A DNA stretch of 64,000 nt, from positions 2,542,001 to 2,606,000 of the forward strand of contig NZ_CP037952.1 of NCBI RefSeq assembly GCF_004358345.1, in the 5' to 3' direction. A program made the position numbers and the translations under genes. The notes under the pieces were generated by a model. That model saw only the letters and a list, made by a program, of their open reading frames with translations, made no database searches and was not told the DNA's origin. The number at the start of each line of letters is the position of its first letter. Within the stretch, counting starts at the first letter, position 1. This DNA comes from Parashewanella spongiae. GTDB taxonomy: Bacteria > Pseudomonadota > Gammaproteobacteria > Enterobacterales > Shewanellaceae. Positions 26,358 through 34,432 of this stretch are shown in pieces.

Positions 26358-28439
26358 TTAATGAAGTGTGAAGGTATTGGGTAATATTTTTTGTTCAAGT
26401 CGTAAACGTAAACGTATTTCTTTTATTACTTGCGAATCTGTCGCATTTATTTCTATATCTGTGGTTTTCTCTTGAAAAGTATCAAAGATTTTTAACAGTT
26501 CTTCTACGATATTAAGCTTATATGGTGCAAATGCTTTTTCATTTTCAAAACAGCAAAGCATTTCTATTATTTGCTGAAGTGATATCTTTTCCTTTTCAAC
26601 AATTGTTTTTAGTACTTTTTGAATAAATGAAGAAGTCATTCCGTTGAAACGGTAATCTGTAACTTCTAGCCCATTAATTAATTGCAGCAAAGCAATAATA
26701 CTTTCAGCTGAGTAAGAATATGGAGATTCTTCTAGTGACCCCATTGCACCTTTGTATCGAGAGGCCGTGTCAGAGTCAATATTGAATTGTTTTTCTCTCT
26801 CTGAACAATATAATTTTGCCGCAATCTCAAATAATGGAGCCAGCTCGTAACTGGAAATTTTTTGCAATATAGCATCTCTAATTTTAGTGGTATTACGGCA
26901 AGCAAACCGTCCAAGTAGCTCAAGATATAAACAGAGCTCATCTGGTTTATTACTAAAAATAGATATAGCAAATTCAACCAAGTCTGGTAAAGGAACAGAG
27001 CCTTCACAATCAGAATCTTCACCACTAGAGTCTATTGAGTACAAAGATTCGAGAAACATTGAACGATTCGTCAATGTTCTAGAGTGCCAAAAAGCTCTAG
27101 TTTGCGGATCACCTACTTGGGTTATATATTCAACGGCCTCTCTTGCTGACTCAAGTGTTTCATTTATTAACGAGTTATACTTGGTAAGGAAAAGTAAATC
27201 TATCTCCAATAATTGCTGATTTTTACATTCCGCAGTACGTGGTTTTTTTAAAAGATGATTGTTTGCAAATTCTCTTAATTCTTTTACATCAACAGTCATT
27301 TCCATAGCTTGTTCTACAATAGGTAAAAGAGTGTTAGATGGTAATAACATCAAATCAACCTTTGATAAGTGAGAAAGACATAGTGGCATCGAACCAGCTT
27401 CTGATCCCACAAAATAGCATAAGCTGCTTAAGGTGCTAATATTAAACCCTGCACCAATACTCATAATTACTTTGGGTTGTTGTTTTGTACCAAAAGAATC
27501 CATAGCGAAGCAATCAGCAATATCAAAATGAATTTGTGCTGTAAGTTCTAATTTTAAACGTGATTTTGACAGATTAACTATTTCTTCTTCTTCGTACTTT
27601 GCACAAAATACAGTTGTTGAATATAGAGAGCATTTTCCGGTTATAGTATTGATTTCTCTTAGGGGTAACTTTTGTTTAGTTTCATTAAATTTTCCTGTTT
27701 CTTCCTCATAGCAGTCAACGCATTTTTGAGCAAATATATTTGCCATAAAGCCGATCATTGAACAGGGTAACCCTCTTTTAAAAACCAAATCCTTAATTAA
27801 TCTGAATTCTTCTTGATTGATATGATCTATTGTATTTTGTTCCACTTGTGCGAAACAAAAATGGGCCCTCATCTGCTTAACTGTTGCTTTAAACACTTTC
27901 TCTTCTTGTTTAGAAATCTCTTTAGGAGTTCCTGTAAATCTTAAAGCAAGCCTTAAGGGAACTGTGACTGTTTGAACAGACTCTTCTAACTTTTGAATGC
28001 AATAATCTTTTAACTTATCCAATTTAAATGAACTTTTTACAGATATGTAATTGGCATAAAAAAAAATACCTTCTAAATTAAGCGCCGAAAATTCAATTTC
28101 ATTTTGTGCGTGATGGATAAGTGATCGAATAATAGGGTTTAAATCATCTTCATTTAGTCCTGATAGGATGTTTACAGTGACATCTAAAAAATTGAGATTG
28201 GCCGAATCTTTTTCTGATAAATATTGCTTTTGATCTAACTGTTCCAATAATTGTGAATACAATAATTTTGCTTGGCGTAACTGTCGGCTGAAATATACTG
28301 ACTCCTTAAATTGGTCAATTTTGTCGTTGATTGTTGCATTAAGTTGTTCTTTAACTTCACTTACTCGAGTAAGGAGTATAGGTTTTCTTTCTGAAAATGG
28401 AGTAACAACTTGTAATGTAACTGAAGTAACCGCAGCCAT
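26358..28439 (-). CDS. Large orphan protein of unknown function (693 aa)
   Basis: I do not recognise the family. The protein has no signal peptide or membrane segment and reads as mostly alpha-helical. An N-terminal helical, probably coiled-coil stretch (SEVKEQLNATINDKIDQFKES through LLYSQLLEQLDQKQYL, residues 27-75) is followed by a Cys-containing region (FAQKCVDCYEE) and a Gly/Ser segment (MSIGAGFNISTLSSLCYFVG, about 325-345). A short acidic patch (DSSGEDSDCEGS) lies near residues 470-485, with a helical C-terminal third after it. Size, strand and the acidic serine patch recall the 728-aa protein at 2080-4266, but I see no clear alignment. The start is the ATG at 28439 with no strong ribosome-binding site. 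Base composition is AT-rich like the rest of the window. Confidence 0.6.
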   Translation of the reverse strand: MAAVTSVTLQVVTPFSERKPILLTRVSEVKEQLNATINDKIDQFKESVYFSRQLRQAKLLYSQLLEQLDQKQYLSEKDSANLNFLDVTVNILSGLNEDDLNPIIRSLIHHAQNEIEFSALNLEGIFFYANYISVKSSFKLDKLKDYCIQKLEESVQTVTVPLRLALRFTGTPKEISKQEEKVFKATVKQMRAHFCFAQVEQNTIDHINQEEFRLIKDLVFKRGLPCSMIGFMANIFAQKCVDCYEEETGKFNETKQKLPLREINTITGKCSLYSTTVFCAKYEEEEIVNLSKSRLKLELTAQIHFDIADCFAMDSFGTKQQPKVIMSIGAGFNISTLSSLCYFVGSEAGSMPLCLSHLSKVDLMLLPSNTLLPIVEQAMEMTVDVKELREFANNHLLKKPRTAECKNQQLLEIDLLFLTKYNSLINETLESAREAVEYITQVGDPQTRAFWHSRTLTNRSMFLESLYSIDSSGEDSDCEGSVPLPDLVEFAISIFSNKPDELCLYLELLGRFACRNTTKIRDAILQKISSYELAPLFEIAAKLYCSEREKQFNIDSDTASRYKGAMGSLEESPYSYSAESIIALLQLINGLEVTDYRFNGMTSSFIQKVLKTIVEKEKISLQQIIEMLCCFENEKAFAPYKLNIVEELLKIFDTFQEKTTDIEINATDSQVIKEIRLRLRLEQKILPNTFTLH

Positions 28440-28569
28440 ATAAATACCTCAATACGTTAAAAGTGAATGGTTAATTTTATATTGAGTGAAACATTAAAGG
28501 AAAAAGACTTACAATCGGTTCAGCTTAAATTAGGCTTCAGAAAAAAGACTATTGATTATCTGTGAACTA

Positions 28570-30046
28570 GTAGTCCATTCATATGAATTCTACAGTTAAA
28601 GCTGTTCTGGTAAACCATAGTCATAGGAGAGCTAAGAATCATATATCGATATTTATTGTTTTAAACTCTTACTTAACTTTTGTTCACAATCAATTGACAA
28701 ATAAGTGATATCTGAACAAAACACCTCCTCCCACCCCTTGGCAAGTCAGTAGGATTCTAGCTTTTCATGCTTTGATTAACGAATGTGTAACTGGATTTCG
28801 TTAATCAGTGAACTTCTGTTAAAAGGCTCACTTTACTCTGGGAGTACGGGGTAAAGTTTCTTTAATTTTATACGTGCCTCCTCAGTCGTGAACTGCCAGT
28901 TCATCTTAGCCTTGGACTCATTACGCTCGGTAACCCAGGCTTCGACTTCAGTATTTAGTGTTTCCTGATCGGGTATTCTTCGGTTTAAGCATTGCCTGCT
29001 CAAGATACTTAATTCAATTTCAGCCATATCCAACCAACTTCCGTGCTTTGGCGTGTAATGAAATTCTATTTTATTGATCAACCTACGAGCTTCTTCTGGT
29101 TCGAAGGCCTTATAAAATGAAGCCGGTGTATGAGTATTCAAGTTATCCTCAACTAATACAATTGTCTCAGCGTCCTTATAACGCCCGTCTACTAAGGCTT
29201 TTACTTGATGAGCCCAATCAATGGCCGTTCTGTGTTCAGTGACTTCAACATGTCGCCAGCCCGCTAAAGGCTCAAATATCATGAACAGGTTGCTGACACC
29301 GTTACGCTCATACTCTGTATCGTATCGCTCTGGATAACCTGAAACTAAGGGTAACGGATTGCGAACTTCTTTAACTTGTTGTTTGCTGGTTTCATCAAGG
29401 CATACTAAAGGACGCTTAGGATTGTAAGGAAGTTTATAGAGTTCTAATATATCTTCCATAGCACTCACGAAAGCAGCGTTTTCCTCTTTAGGTATACACC
29501 ACTCTTCTTTAAGCCATGGTTTAAGTTCGTTTTTTTTAAAGCATAATGAACAGAAGTTCTTGATATGTTATCGATATATTTGAGTTCAATCATCTTGTCT
29601 CTAAGAAGATTTAATGTCCAACGGCAACGTCCTTCAGGAGGCGTAGAGCAGGCCAGTGCAATTAGGTGGGCTTCGGCTTCGCCATCCATTATGCGTCTGC
29701 GGCCTTGATGGCTGTGTTTGCTATTCACAGCGACTTCTAATCCTTCTTCGACAAAACGCTTTCTAAGGCTCGTTACTGCAAGTGGTGAGATGTTTAGTGC
29801 TTTAGCAATCTGTTGATTGGTCAGTGGCGAATTATTCTCATCAATAGCAAGTAAAATTTGGGCGTGTCGTTTCTTATGTTGAGCAACACGTGGTTTCTTC
29901 TGCTTTATCAAAGCCTCAAGCATTGAACGTTCTTCATTACTCAAACGAACGTGGTATTTAACCCTCATAACAACTCCAGTGTTTCTTGTGTTCAGGAGTT
30001 GTTAGGATATAACCATTCGGTCATTATTTGTTCTTGAATGAACTAC
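28570..30046 (-). mobile_element. IS630-family element, copy A
   Basis: Terminal inverted repeats are GTAGTCCATTCA at 28570 and TGAATGAACTAC ending 30046. TA lies at 28568-28569 and 30047-30048, in the context CTA|...|TAG. IS630 elements are known to insert at TA within CTAG. A 260-bp noncoding region follows the transposase stop. Confidence 0.88.
28833..29968 (-). CDS. IS630-family transposase, -1 frameshift product (copy A)
   Basis: The N-terminal frame (29465-29968, 167 aa) holds a helix-turn-helix (LTNQQIAKALNISPLAVTSLRKRF). The catalytic frame (to 28833) holds VCLDETSKQ (first Asp), VLVEDNLNTHTPASFY (second Asp) and FHYTPKHGSWLDMAEIELS (Glu), as in IS630/Tc1-mariner enzymes. A T8 run at 29530-29537 (A8 on the coding strand, A_AAA_AAA in frame) allows -1 slippage. 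The shifted reading gives NELKPWLKEEWCIPKEENAAFVSAM, which joins smoothly to the catalytic frame. The same run is present in copy B, so the shift is programmed. Intact and probably active. Confidence 0.85.
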
Positions 30047-30048
30047 TA

Positions 30049-30186
30049 GGGTCTGTTGATCTTTCGTGATTTTAGCAAGCTTGTGAGCGTAGAGCACTTC
30101 ACTCATTGGGTGAAAGCCATGATGATAAAATCATCGTATTGCTCAAACAGTTACTCATATACTCAGCGTTCAACTGATGTTTTTAG
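30049..30186. repeat. MITE-like chimeric repeat next to IS630
   Basis: It begins GGGTCTGTTGATCTTTC, the terminus of the MITEs at 12580 and 48863, with TA before it. After about 30 bp it switches to sequence that is the reverse complement of the repeat at 42990-43110 (CACTCATTGGGTGAAAGCC, GATTTTATCATC-like, CTCAGCGTTCAACTGATG). It therefore joins the end of one repeat family to the body of another. Confidence 0.65.
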
Positions 30187-30422
30187 GATTAACGGAATCC
30201 AGTTACACTTTCGTTAATCAAAGCATGAAAAGCTAGAATCCTACTGACTTGCCAAGGGGGGAAGGAGGTGTTTTGTTCAGACGTTATTTATTTGTAAATT
30301 GATTGTGAGCAAAAGTTAAGTAAGAGTTTAAAACAATAAGTATCGATACATGATTCTTAGCTCTCCTATGACTATGGTTTACCAGAACAGCTTTAACTGT
30401 AGAATTCATATGAATGGACTAC
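30187..30422 (+). mobile_element. Inverted IS630 end remnant
   Basis: The sequence is the reverse complement of the first 236 or so bases of IS630 copy A, ending TGAATGGACTAC at 30422, then TA-G. With copy A it forms a long inverted repeat spanning 28570-30422. No coding sequence is retained. Confidence 0.82.
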
Positions 30423-30586
30423 TAGTGCCTTTTTGCTCTAAAAAAGAAAAAACGCTGGATTCCTGCCTTCACAGGAATGACGATATAAGCAATTTCAATG
30501 AGTTATAAAATTCACACATCAGGTTATTTTTTAATAAGTAAGCAAACGTGGGAAGTTTAACCACGAAATAGTTTATTATTGTTCTG
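30423..30586. repeat. Intergenic with REP-like CTGGATTCC motif
   Basis: CTGGATTCCTGCCTTCACAGG (30453-30473) followed by AATGACG resembles the short palindromic repeat found again, inverted, at 37393-37422 (GCGAAGGCGGGTATCCAG). The rest has no evident feature. Confidence 0.45.
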
Positions 30587-32368
30587 CTAATTCGGATAAG
30601 ACTGTAGGGTTTGGGTTAGTGCAAGCCTGAGCTTTGCGGGTTGTATCGGCTTATGCATCAATAGCAAACCCGTTTCTCTAGCTTCTGCAATGCGTTTTGG
30701 GTCTGTATCTCCAGTAATAAGCATTGCTGGAATTTTTATTTGCCTTGTTTCTCTGAACAGTTCGATCAGCTCACCACCAGTAACTGATTTTGGTAAACGA
30801 TAATCAGAAACAATAATATCTGGTGTATAGTCAGTATCCAATAATTTCAGTAGTTCTTGTTTGTCTGCGATCGAAACTACATGTAAATTCCACTTCCTTA
30901 ATAAATTTTCCATAGCTTCCCTAATATCCATTTCGTCGTCAATGACCAAAACTTTTTCATTATTAAAGTCATGCAACTGGCGCCGACTACCTGAAGTTAT
31001 TGGAGTTGTATGGGTAATGGATATGGGAAGTTGGACAGTGAATGTTGTTCCTTTATTGGGTTCGGAGTCAAGAGATAAAGGGTGATTAAGTAAAGTGAAC
31101 ATGCGTTTGACTATGGCTAGACCTAAACCAAGCCCCTTATTTCTATCGCGCTCAGGGTTGTTGAGTTGATGAAACTCTTCGAAAACAGACTCTTTATCTG
31201 TGATCGGTATGCCGCAGCCATTATCTGAAATTGTAACAACGGCATTATTATTGTTTTTAACTACGTTCACCGAAATCAATTCGCATTGACTATGAAGTAC
31301 AGCATTATTTATTAAATTTGAAAAACACCGTAAGAGTAATTCTGGATCGGATTGCACTACAAGTTCAGTATCTTGAATGACTAGCTTTATGTTGTTGGTA
31401 GCACATTGAGTAGCGAAGTTTCGATTTAATTTCTCGATAATGAGCTTGAAAGGAATCGGTTGTATTATGGGTTTTATATCACCAGCGTCCAATCGTGATA
31501 TATCCAGTAATCGGTTGAAAAGTGAATTCAAAGCCGAAATAGACTGAGTCATTTTCCCGAGTGTTCTCTCGCTACTTTCATCTAGTTCATTGTATTGTAA
31601 TACTTCACTGAATAGAGTTAGTGATTGTAAAGGTTGGCGTAGGTCGTGACTTGCCGCAGCTAAAAACTTTGATTTCTGTTGATTAGCATTTTTTACATTC
31701 TCGATTTGTTCGTTAAGTGCATCATTTTTTTCTTCTAACAAATTTAATAAATCAATATTTTGATAGCGTAAACGCAAGGATTCAAGTACTGATTTGTGGT
31801 TAGCGTAAGCGAAACCAAGAAATCCTACAGTAAGACTGAATGCAAAAAAACCTAGGATAATGTAGCTCTGTTCACCAATGCTCATAATACGAGCGCTCAA
31901 AGCTAACATTATTGGCATTGCGAAGGCTAAAAAGCCAGGAAAGTGAACCCCATTTGAACCAATGCTACCGGCAGACATTCCTATCCATGTGACAGCAATA
32001 AAAGTAATTAAATGTGGCTCAGATTCTATGATGAAAAACCATCCTCCGTACCCCCATGTTAATCCTGCAACGAGAGTGAGAATGGTAAAAATTAAGGACC
32101 ATGAGTCAACTTCCTTTGAGGAGAAAATCTTTTTAGAGGTATAGTGGTTACGGACAATTACCCTAATAAACGTCCAAAGCACTATGAAGCCGCACCAAGA
32201 GTACAATTTAAAATGCTCGATAACATCGAACATAACGTAAATAGTGAATATACTAACAACGATATTGGCATAGGCGATGGAGTTGTAATTTCCTGCTAGA
32301 ACATCGAGTTTATCTTTTAGTATCTGGCTTTCAACTGATTCTATTTTGTGAGGGGACGAGGTATCCAT
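30587..32368 (-). CDS. Hybrid sensor histidine kinase with receiver domain
   Basis: A 593-aa membrane kinase. Residues 1-200 contain five to six hydrophobic helices; a coiled-coil linker (NLLEEKNDALNEQIENVKNANQQ) leads into HisKA with the phospho-accepting His in FLAAASHDLRQPLQSL. HATPase_c follows, with NLINNAVLHS (N box), VTISDNGCGIP (G1) and NKGLGLGLAIVKRM (G2). A C-terminal receiver domain has the DD pair in VLVIDDEMD and the phospho-acceptor Asp in DIIVSDYRLPK. I place the start at the ATG at 32368, six bases after AAGG, rather than the TTG two codons upstream. It is divergent from the NarL-type regulator, its likely partner. The signal is unknown; the N-terminal region shows no periplasmic sensor domain. 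Confidence 0.88.
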   Translation of the reverse strand: MDTSSPHKIESVESQILKDKLDVLAGNYNSIAYANIVVSIFTIYVMFDVIEHFKLYSWCGFIVLWTFIRVIVRNHYTSKKIFSSKEVDSWSLIFTILTLVAGLTWGYGGWFFIIESEPHLITFIAVTWIGMSAGSIGSNGVHFPGFLAFAMPIMLALSARIMSIGEQSYIILGFFAFSLTVGFLGFAYANHKSVLESLRLRYQNIDLLNLLEEKNDALNEQIENVKNANQQKSKFLAAASHDLRQPLQSLTLFSEVLQYNELDESSERTLGKMTQSISALNSLFNRLLDISRLDAGDIKPIIQPIPFKLIIEKLNRNFATQCATNNIKLVIQDTELVVQSDPELLLRCFSNLINNAVLHSQCELISVNVVKNNNNAVVTISDNGCGIPITDKESVFEEFHQLNNPERDRNKGLGLGLAIVKRMFTLLNHPLSLDSEPNKGTTFTVQLPISITHTTPITSGSRRQLHDFNNEKVLVIDDEMDIREAMENLLRKWNLHVVSIADKQELLKLLDTDYTPDIIVSDYRLPKSVTGGELIELFRETRQIKIPAMLITGDTDPKRIAEARETGLLLMHKPIQPAKLRLALTQTLQSYPN

Positions 32369-32374
32369 TACCAA

Positions 32375-32811
32375 CCTTTTTAAATTCCCGCTTCTTGCAA
32401 GAACTCTTCGTTTACACTGTATGTTTCTTATTAAAAAGGCATGTCTTACTTGTTAAGCTCAAAACTCAAAAAATACTTGTTTCTAGCTAAATTCATAAGT
32501 AATAAAGCAAGAGAAAGACATGGCCTAAATGAAATACAACAGCTAAAACTAATTTATTCTTACCTCAAATAATGAGCAAGACGTTGACTTTGTATGTTTT
32601 TATATTAGCTTGAGCTTAAGTGACGAGCGATAAATTAATTGCATTTGTTGTCCACTGTGACAATTTATAGCTTGCTTTGTAATTTTGGTTTAGTGGCAAA
32701 AATTGCATAATTAAACAATTAAAACCTTTACTGAATTAATATTACGGAAGATAATGTTTTAGCGCATCACCCTAAAGAGTGATATTCAATAATTATAAAA
32801 AATGGATTTTT
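32375..32811. other. Divergent kinase-regulator intergenic region
   Basis: About 440 bp of AT-rich sequence between the kinase and the regulator. No open frame, RNA or clear operator is recognised. It must hold both promoters. Confidence 0.4.
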
Positions 32812-33453
32812 ATGAAATTCTTATTGGTAGATGACCACTGGTTATTCTTGGATGGCTTAGCCAATGTACTTACGATCCAAAACCCTAAGTTAGAAGTGTT
32901 GAAGGCTGGTTCAGTAGATGATGCTTTAAAAATGCTTGATGAACATTCAGGTATTGATTTAATTTTGGTTGATCTCGCCATGCCAACTACTGACGGACTT
33001 TCATTGTTGAACTCGCTGTCGACGCAAAATTATTTAATACCTGCCGTAGTTTTATCCGCAAGTGAAGATTTGACTCAAATATCTAAAGCAATGAGGCTAG
33101 GCGCGTCAGGATTCATACCTAAAACATATGGCACAAAGTATTTGAGTGTAGCGATTGATCGAGTGTTAGCTGGCGAAATCTTCCTACCTGAAAATATGCA
33201 GAATGAATTAGATATGATTTGCACGGAAGCTCAAACCAAAAACGAGATTGCCCATCAATTTCAAATCACTCCAAGGCAGCTTGAAGTTATTTCAATGCTT
33301 AAGAAAGGCTATTCTAATGGAAAAATTGCTGATTTACTGTTTATTTCAGAGCATACTGTAAAATCTCATTTGAAGCAGATTTTTCAAAAATTAGACTGTG
33401 AAACTCGATTAGCCTGTATTAGTAAAGCGCAATCATTGGAGCTGATTAATTAG
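32812..33453 (+). CDS. NarL/FixJ-family response regulator
   Basis: A 213-aa two-domain regulator. The receiver domain begins MKFLLVDDHWLF (acidic pair) and has the phospho-acceptor Asp in LILVDLAMPTTDG and the conserved Lys in GFIPKTYG. The C-terminal LuxR-type helix-turn-helix reads ITPRQLEVISMLKKGYSNGKIADLLFISEHTVKSHLKQIF. I start at the ATG at 32812; the frame reaches back to a GTG at 32779 but those eleven residues precede the canonical receiver start. It is divergent from the hybrid kinase and probably paired with it, since both receiver and output domains are of the kind found in such pairs. Target genes are unknown. Confidence 0.88.
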   Translation: MKFLLVDDHWLFLDGLANVLTIQNPKLEVLKAGSVDDALKMLDEHSGIDLILVDLAMPTTDGLSLLNSLSTQNYLIPAVVLSASEDLTQISKAMRLGASGFIPKTYGTKYLSVAIDRVLAGEIFLPENMQNELDMICTEAQTKNEIAHQFQITPRQLEVISMLKKGYSNGKIADLLFISEHTVKSHLKQIFQKLDCETRLACISKAQSLELIN

Positions 33454-33570
33454 TTTCAGGGAATTATGTTGTTTAAGTTTGCGTTTAGAATAAAAAACCA
33501 GCATTCAACTTACTGGAAGGCAATATTTAGTATACATTCTGATAATGAATGGATATATTGATTTCCGTTC

Positions 33571-33660
33571 GGAGGGGTGGCAGAGTGGTCGAATGCACCG
33601 GTCTTGAAAACCGGCAACGGTTTATCCCGTTCCAGGGTTCAAATCCCTGCTCCTCCGCCA
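33571..33660 (+). tRNA. tRNA-Ser(UGA)
   Basis: A 90-nt class II tRNA with acceptor stem GGAGGGG/CTCCTCC, anticodon loop CTTGAAA giving anticodon UGA, a long variable arm (CAACGGTTTATCCCGTTCC region), T-loop GGTTCAAATCC and encoded CCA. It reads UCA and other UCN serine codons. Confidence 0.95.
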
Positions 33661-33670
33661 CTTTAAGAAA

Positions 33671-33697
33671 AGGCTACTCAATTGAGTAGCCTTTTTG
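33671..33697 (+). terminator. Terminator after tRNA-Ser
   Basis: Stem AGGCTACTCA/TGAGTAGCCT (33671-33692) is followed by TTTTT. It lies 10 bp after the tRNA CCA end. Confidence 0.88.
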
Positions 33698-33759
33698 CAT
33701 TAGTTTCGAAAAACACGATTTTCATTTACGAGTACTTTTACACTATTAAAAACAGCCTT

Positions 33760-33862
33760 TTATATTTTATATAGAATCTTATCATCTTGATAAAGTTGTC
33801 GAGTAATTGTATTTTCTGCAAATTTACAACTCAATAAACTCACTAACTCTTGTGAAATACCT
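33760..33862 (-). pseudogene. Possible remnant paralogue of the 129-aa secreted protein
   Basis: A short open frame on the minus strand reads SQELVSLLSCKFAENTITRQ and then LYQDDKILYKI before a stop. It resembles residues of the neighbouring intact protein (QEFPNRQSCEFAAKTLIQRI): SC-x-FA-x-x-T is shared in the same order. Sequence further upstream shows no matching frame. It is best read as the decayed 3' part of a tandem duplicate; the match is short. Confidence 0.35.
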
Positions 33863-33911
33863 TACCTGAACAAGTGCTAACTCCTCGGTAACGGCCAGAG
33901 CTTGTATTGTT

Positions 33912-34301
33912 TTACGAATGTGATTTAGGGATGCAGTAAGCGATCTCTGATCTATCTGTATAATCATGACCTTCTGGAACAAATACCGTAGTGTCACCAT
34001 TGTCGATAGTGATTTGTTTGGATTTTTTCTCTATTTCAGATCCATCTTTAGAAATCCGCTGTATTAATGTTTTAGCCGCAAATTCGCAACTTTGTCTATT
34101 TGGAAACTCTTGATTTGTTGCTTCACCGTAACCGTAACCGTCACCATAGCCGTATAAACCGCTTGAAATCCAAACGCCATTATGCTCGGTAAAATGTTTG
34201 TTATAAAATTGAAAGAGTATGTAAGCGGAGTCTGAACTGGCGAAAGAAGTATTAGCAAAGAATACGTTAGCAACGATTAGTGCTACTGGAAGTAATTTCA
34301 T
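33912..34301 (-). CDS. Small secreted protein of unknown function
   Basis: A 129-aa protein with a typical signal peptide (MKLLPVALIVANVFFANTSFA-SSDS, cleavage near residue 22). The mature part is about 107 residues, with a Gly/Tyr-rich stretch (SGLYGYGDGYGYGEATN) and two Cys residues (SCEFAAKTL and IAYCIPKS) that could form a disulfide in the periplasm. No family is recognised. It is separated from upstream adhE by a terminator and so is probably transcribed alone. Confidence 0.65.
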   Translation of the reverse strand: MKLLPVALIVANVFFANTSFASSDSAYILFQFYNKHFTEHNGVWISSGLYGYGDGYGYGEATNQEFPNRQSCEFAAKTLIQRISKDGSEIEKKSKQITIDNGDTTVFVPEGHDYTDRSEIAYCIPKSHS

Positions 34302-34375
34302 TTTGATACTCTTAATTACAATAAATAATAGGATCCTTTTACCATACTAAATATAGACAGCCGCTGAACATATAT

Positions 34376-34407
34376 AAAAATACCTCAAGCAAAGTTGAGG
34401 TATTTTT
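34376..34407 (-). terminator. Terminator after adhE (bidirectional)
   Basis: Stem TACCTCAAGC/rc with TTGAGGTA (34381-34402) has A-tracts on one side and T-tracts on the other (AAAAATACC...GGTATTTTT). It can terminate adhE on the minus strand and would work in the other direction too. Confidence 0.8.
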
Positions 34408-34432
34408 ATATATGTTACAGGCTATTTAGGTT

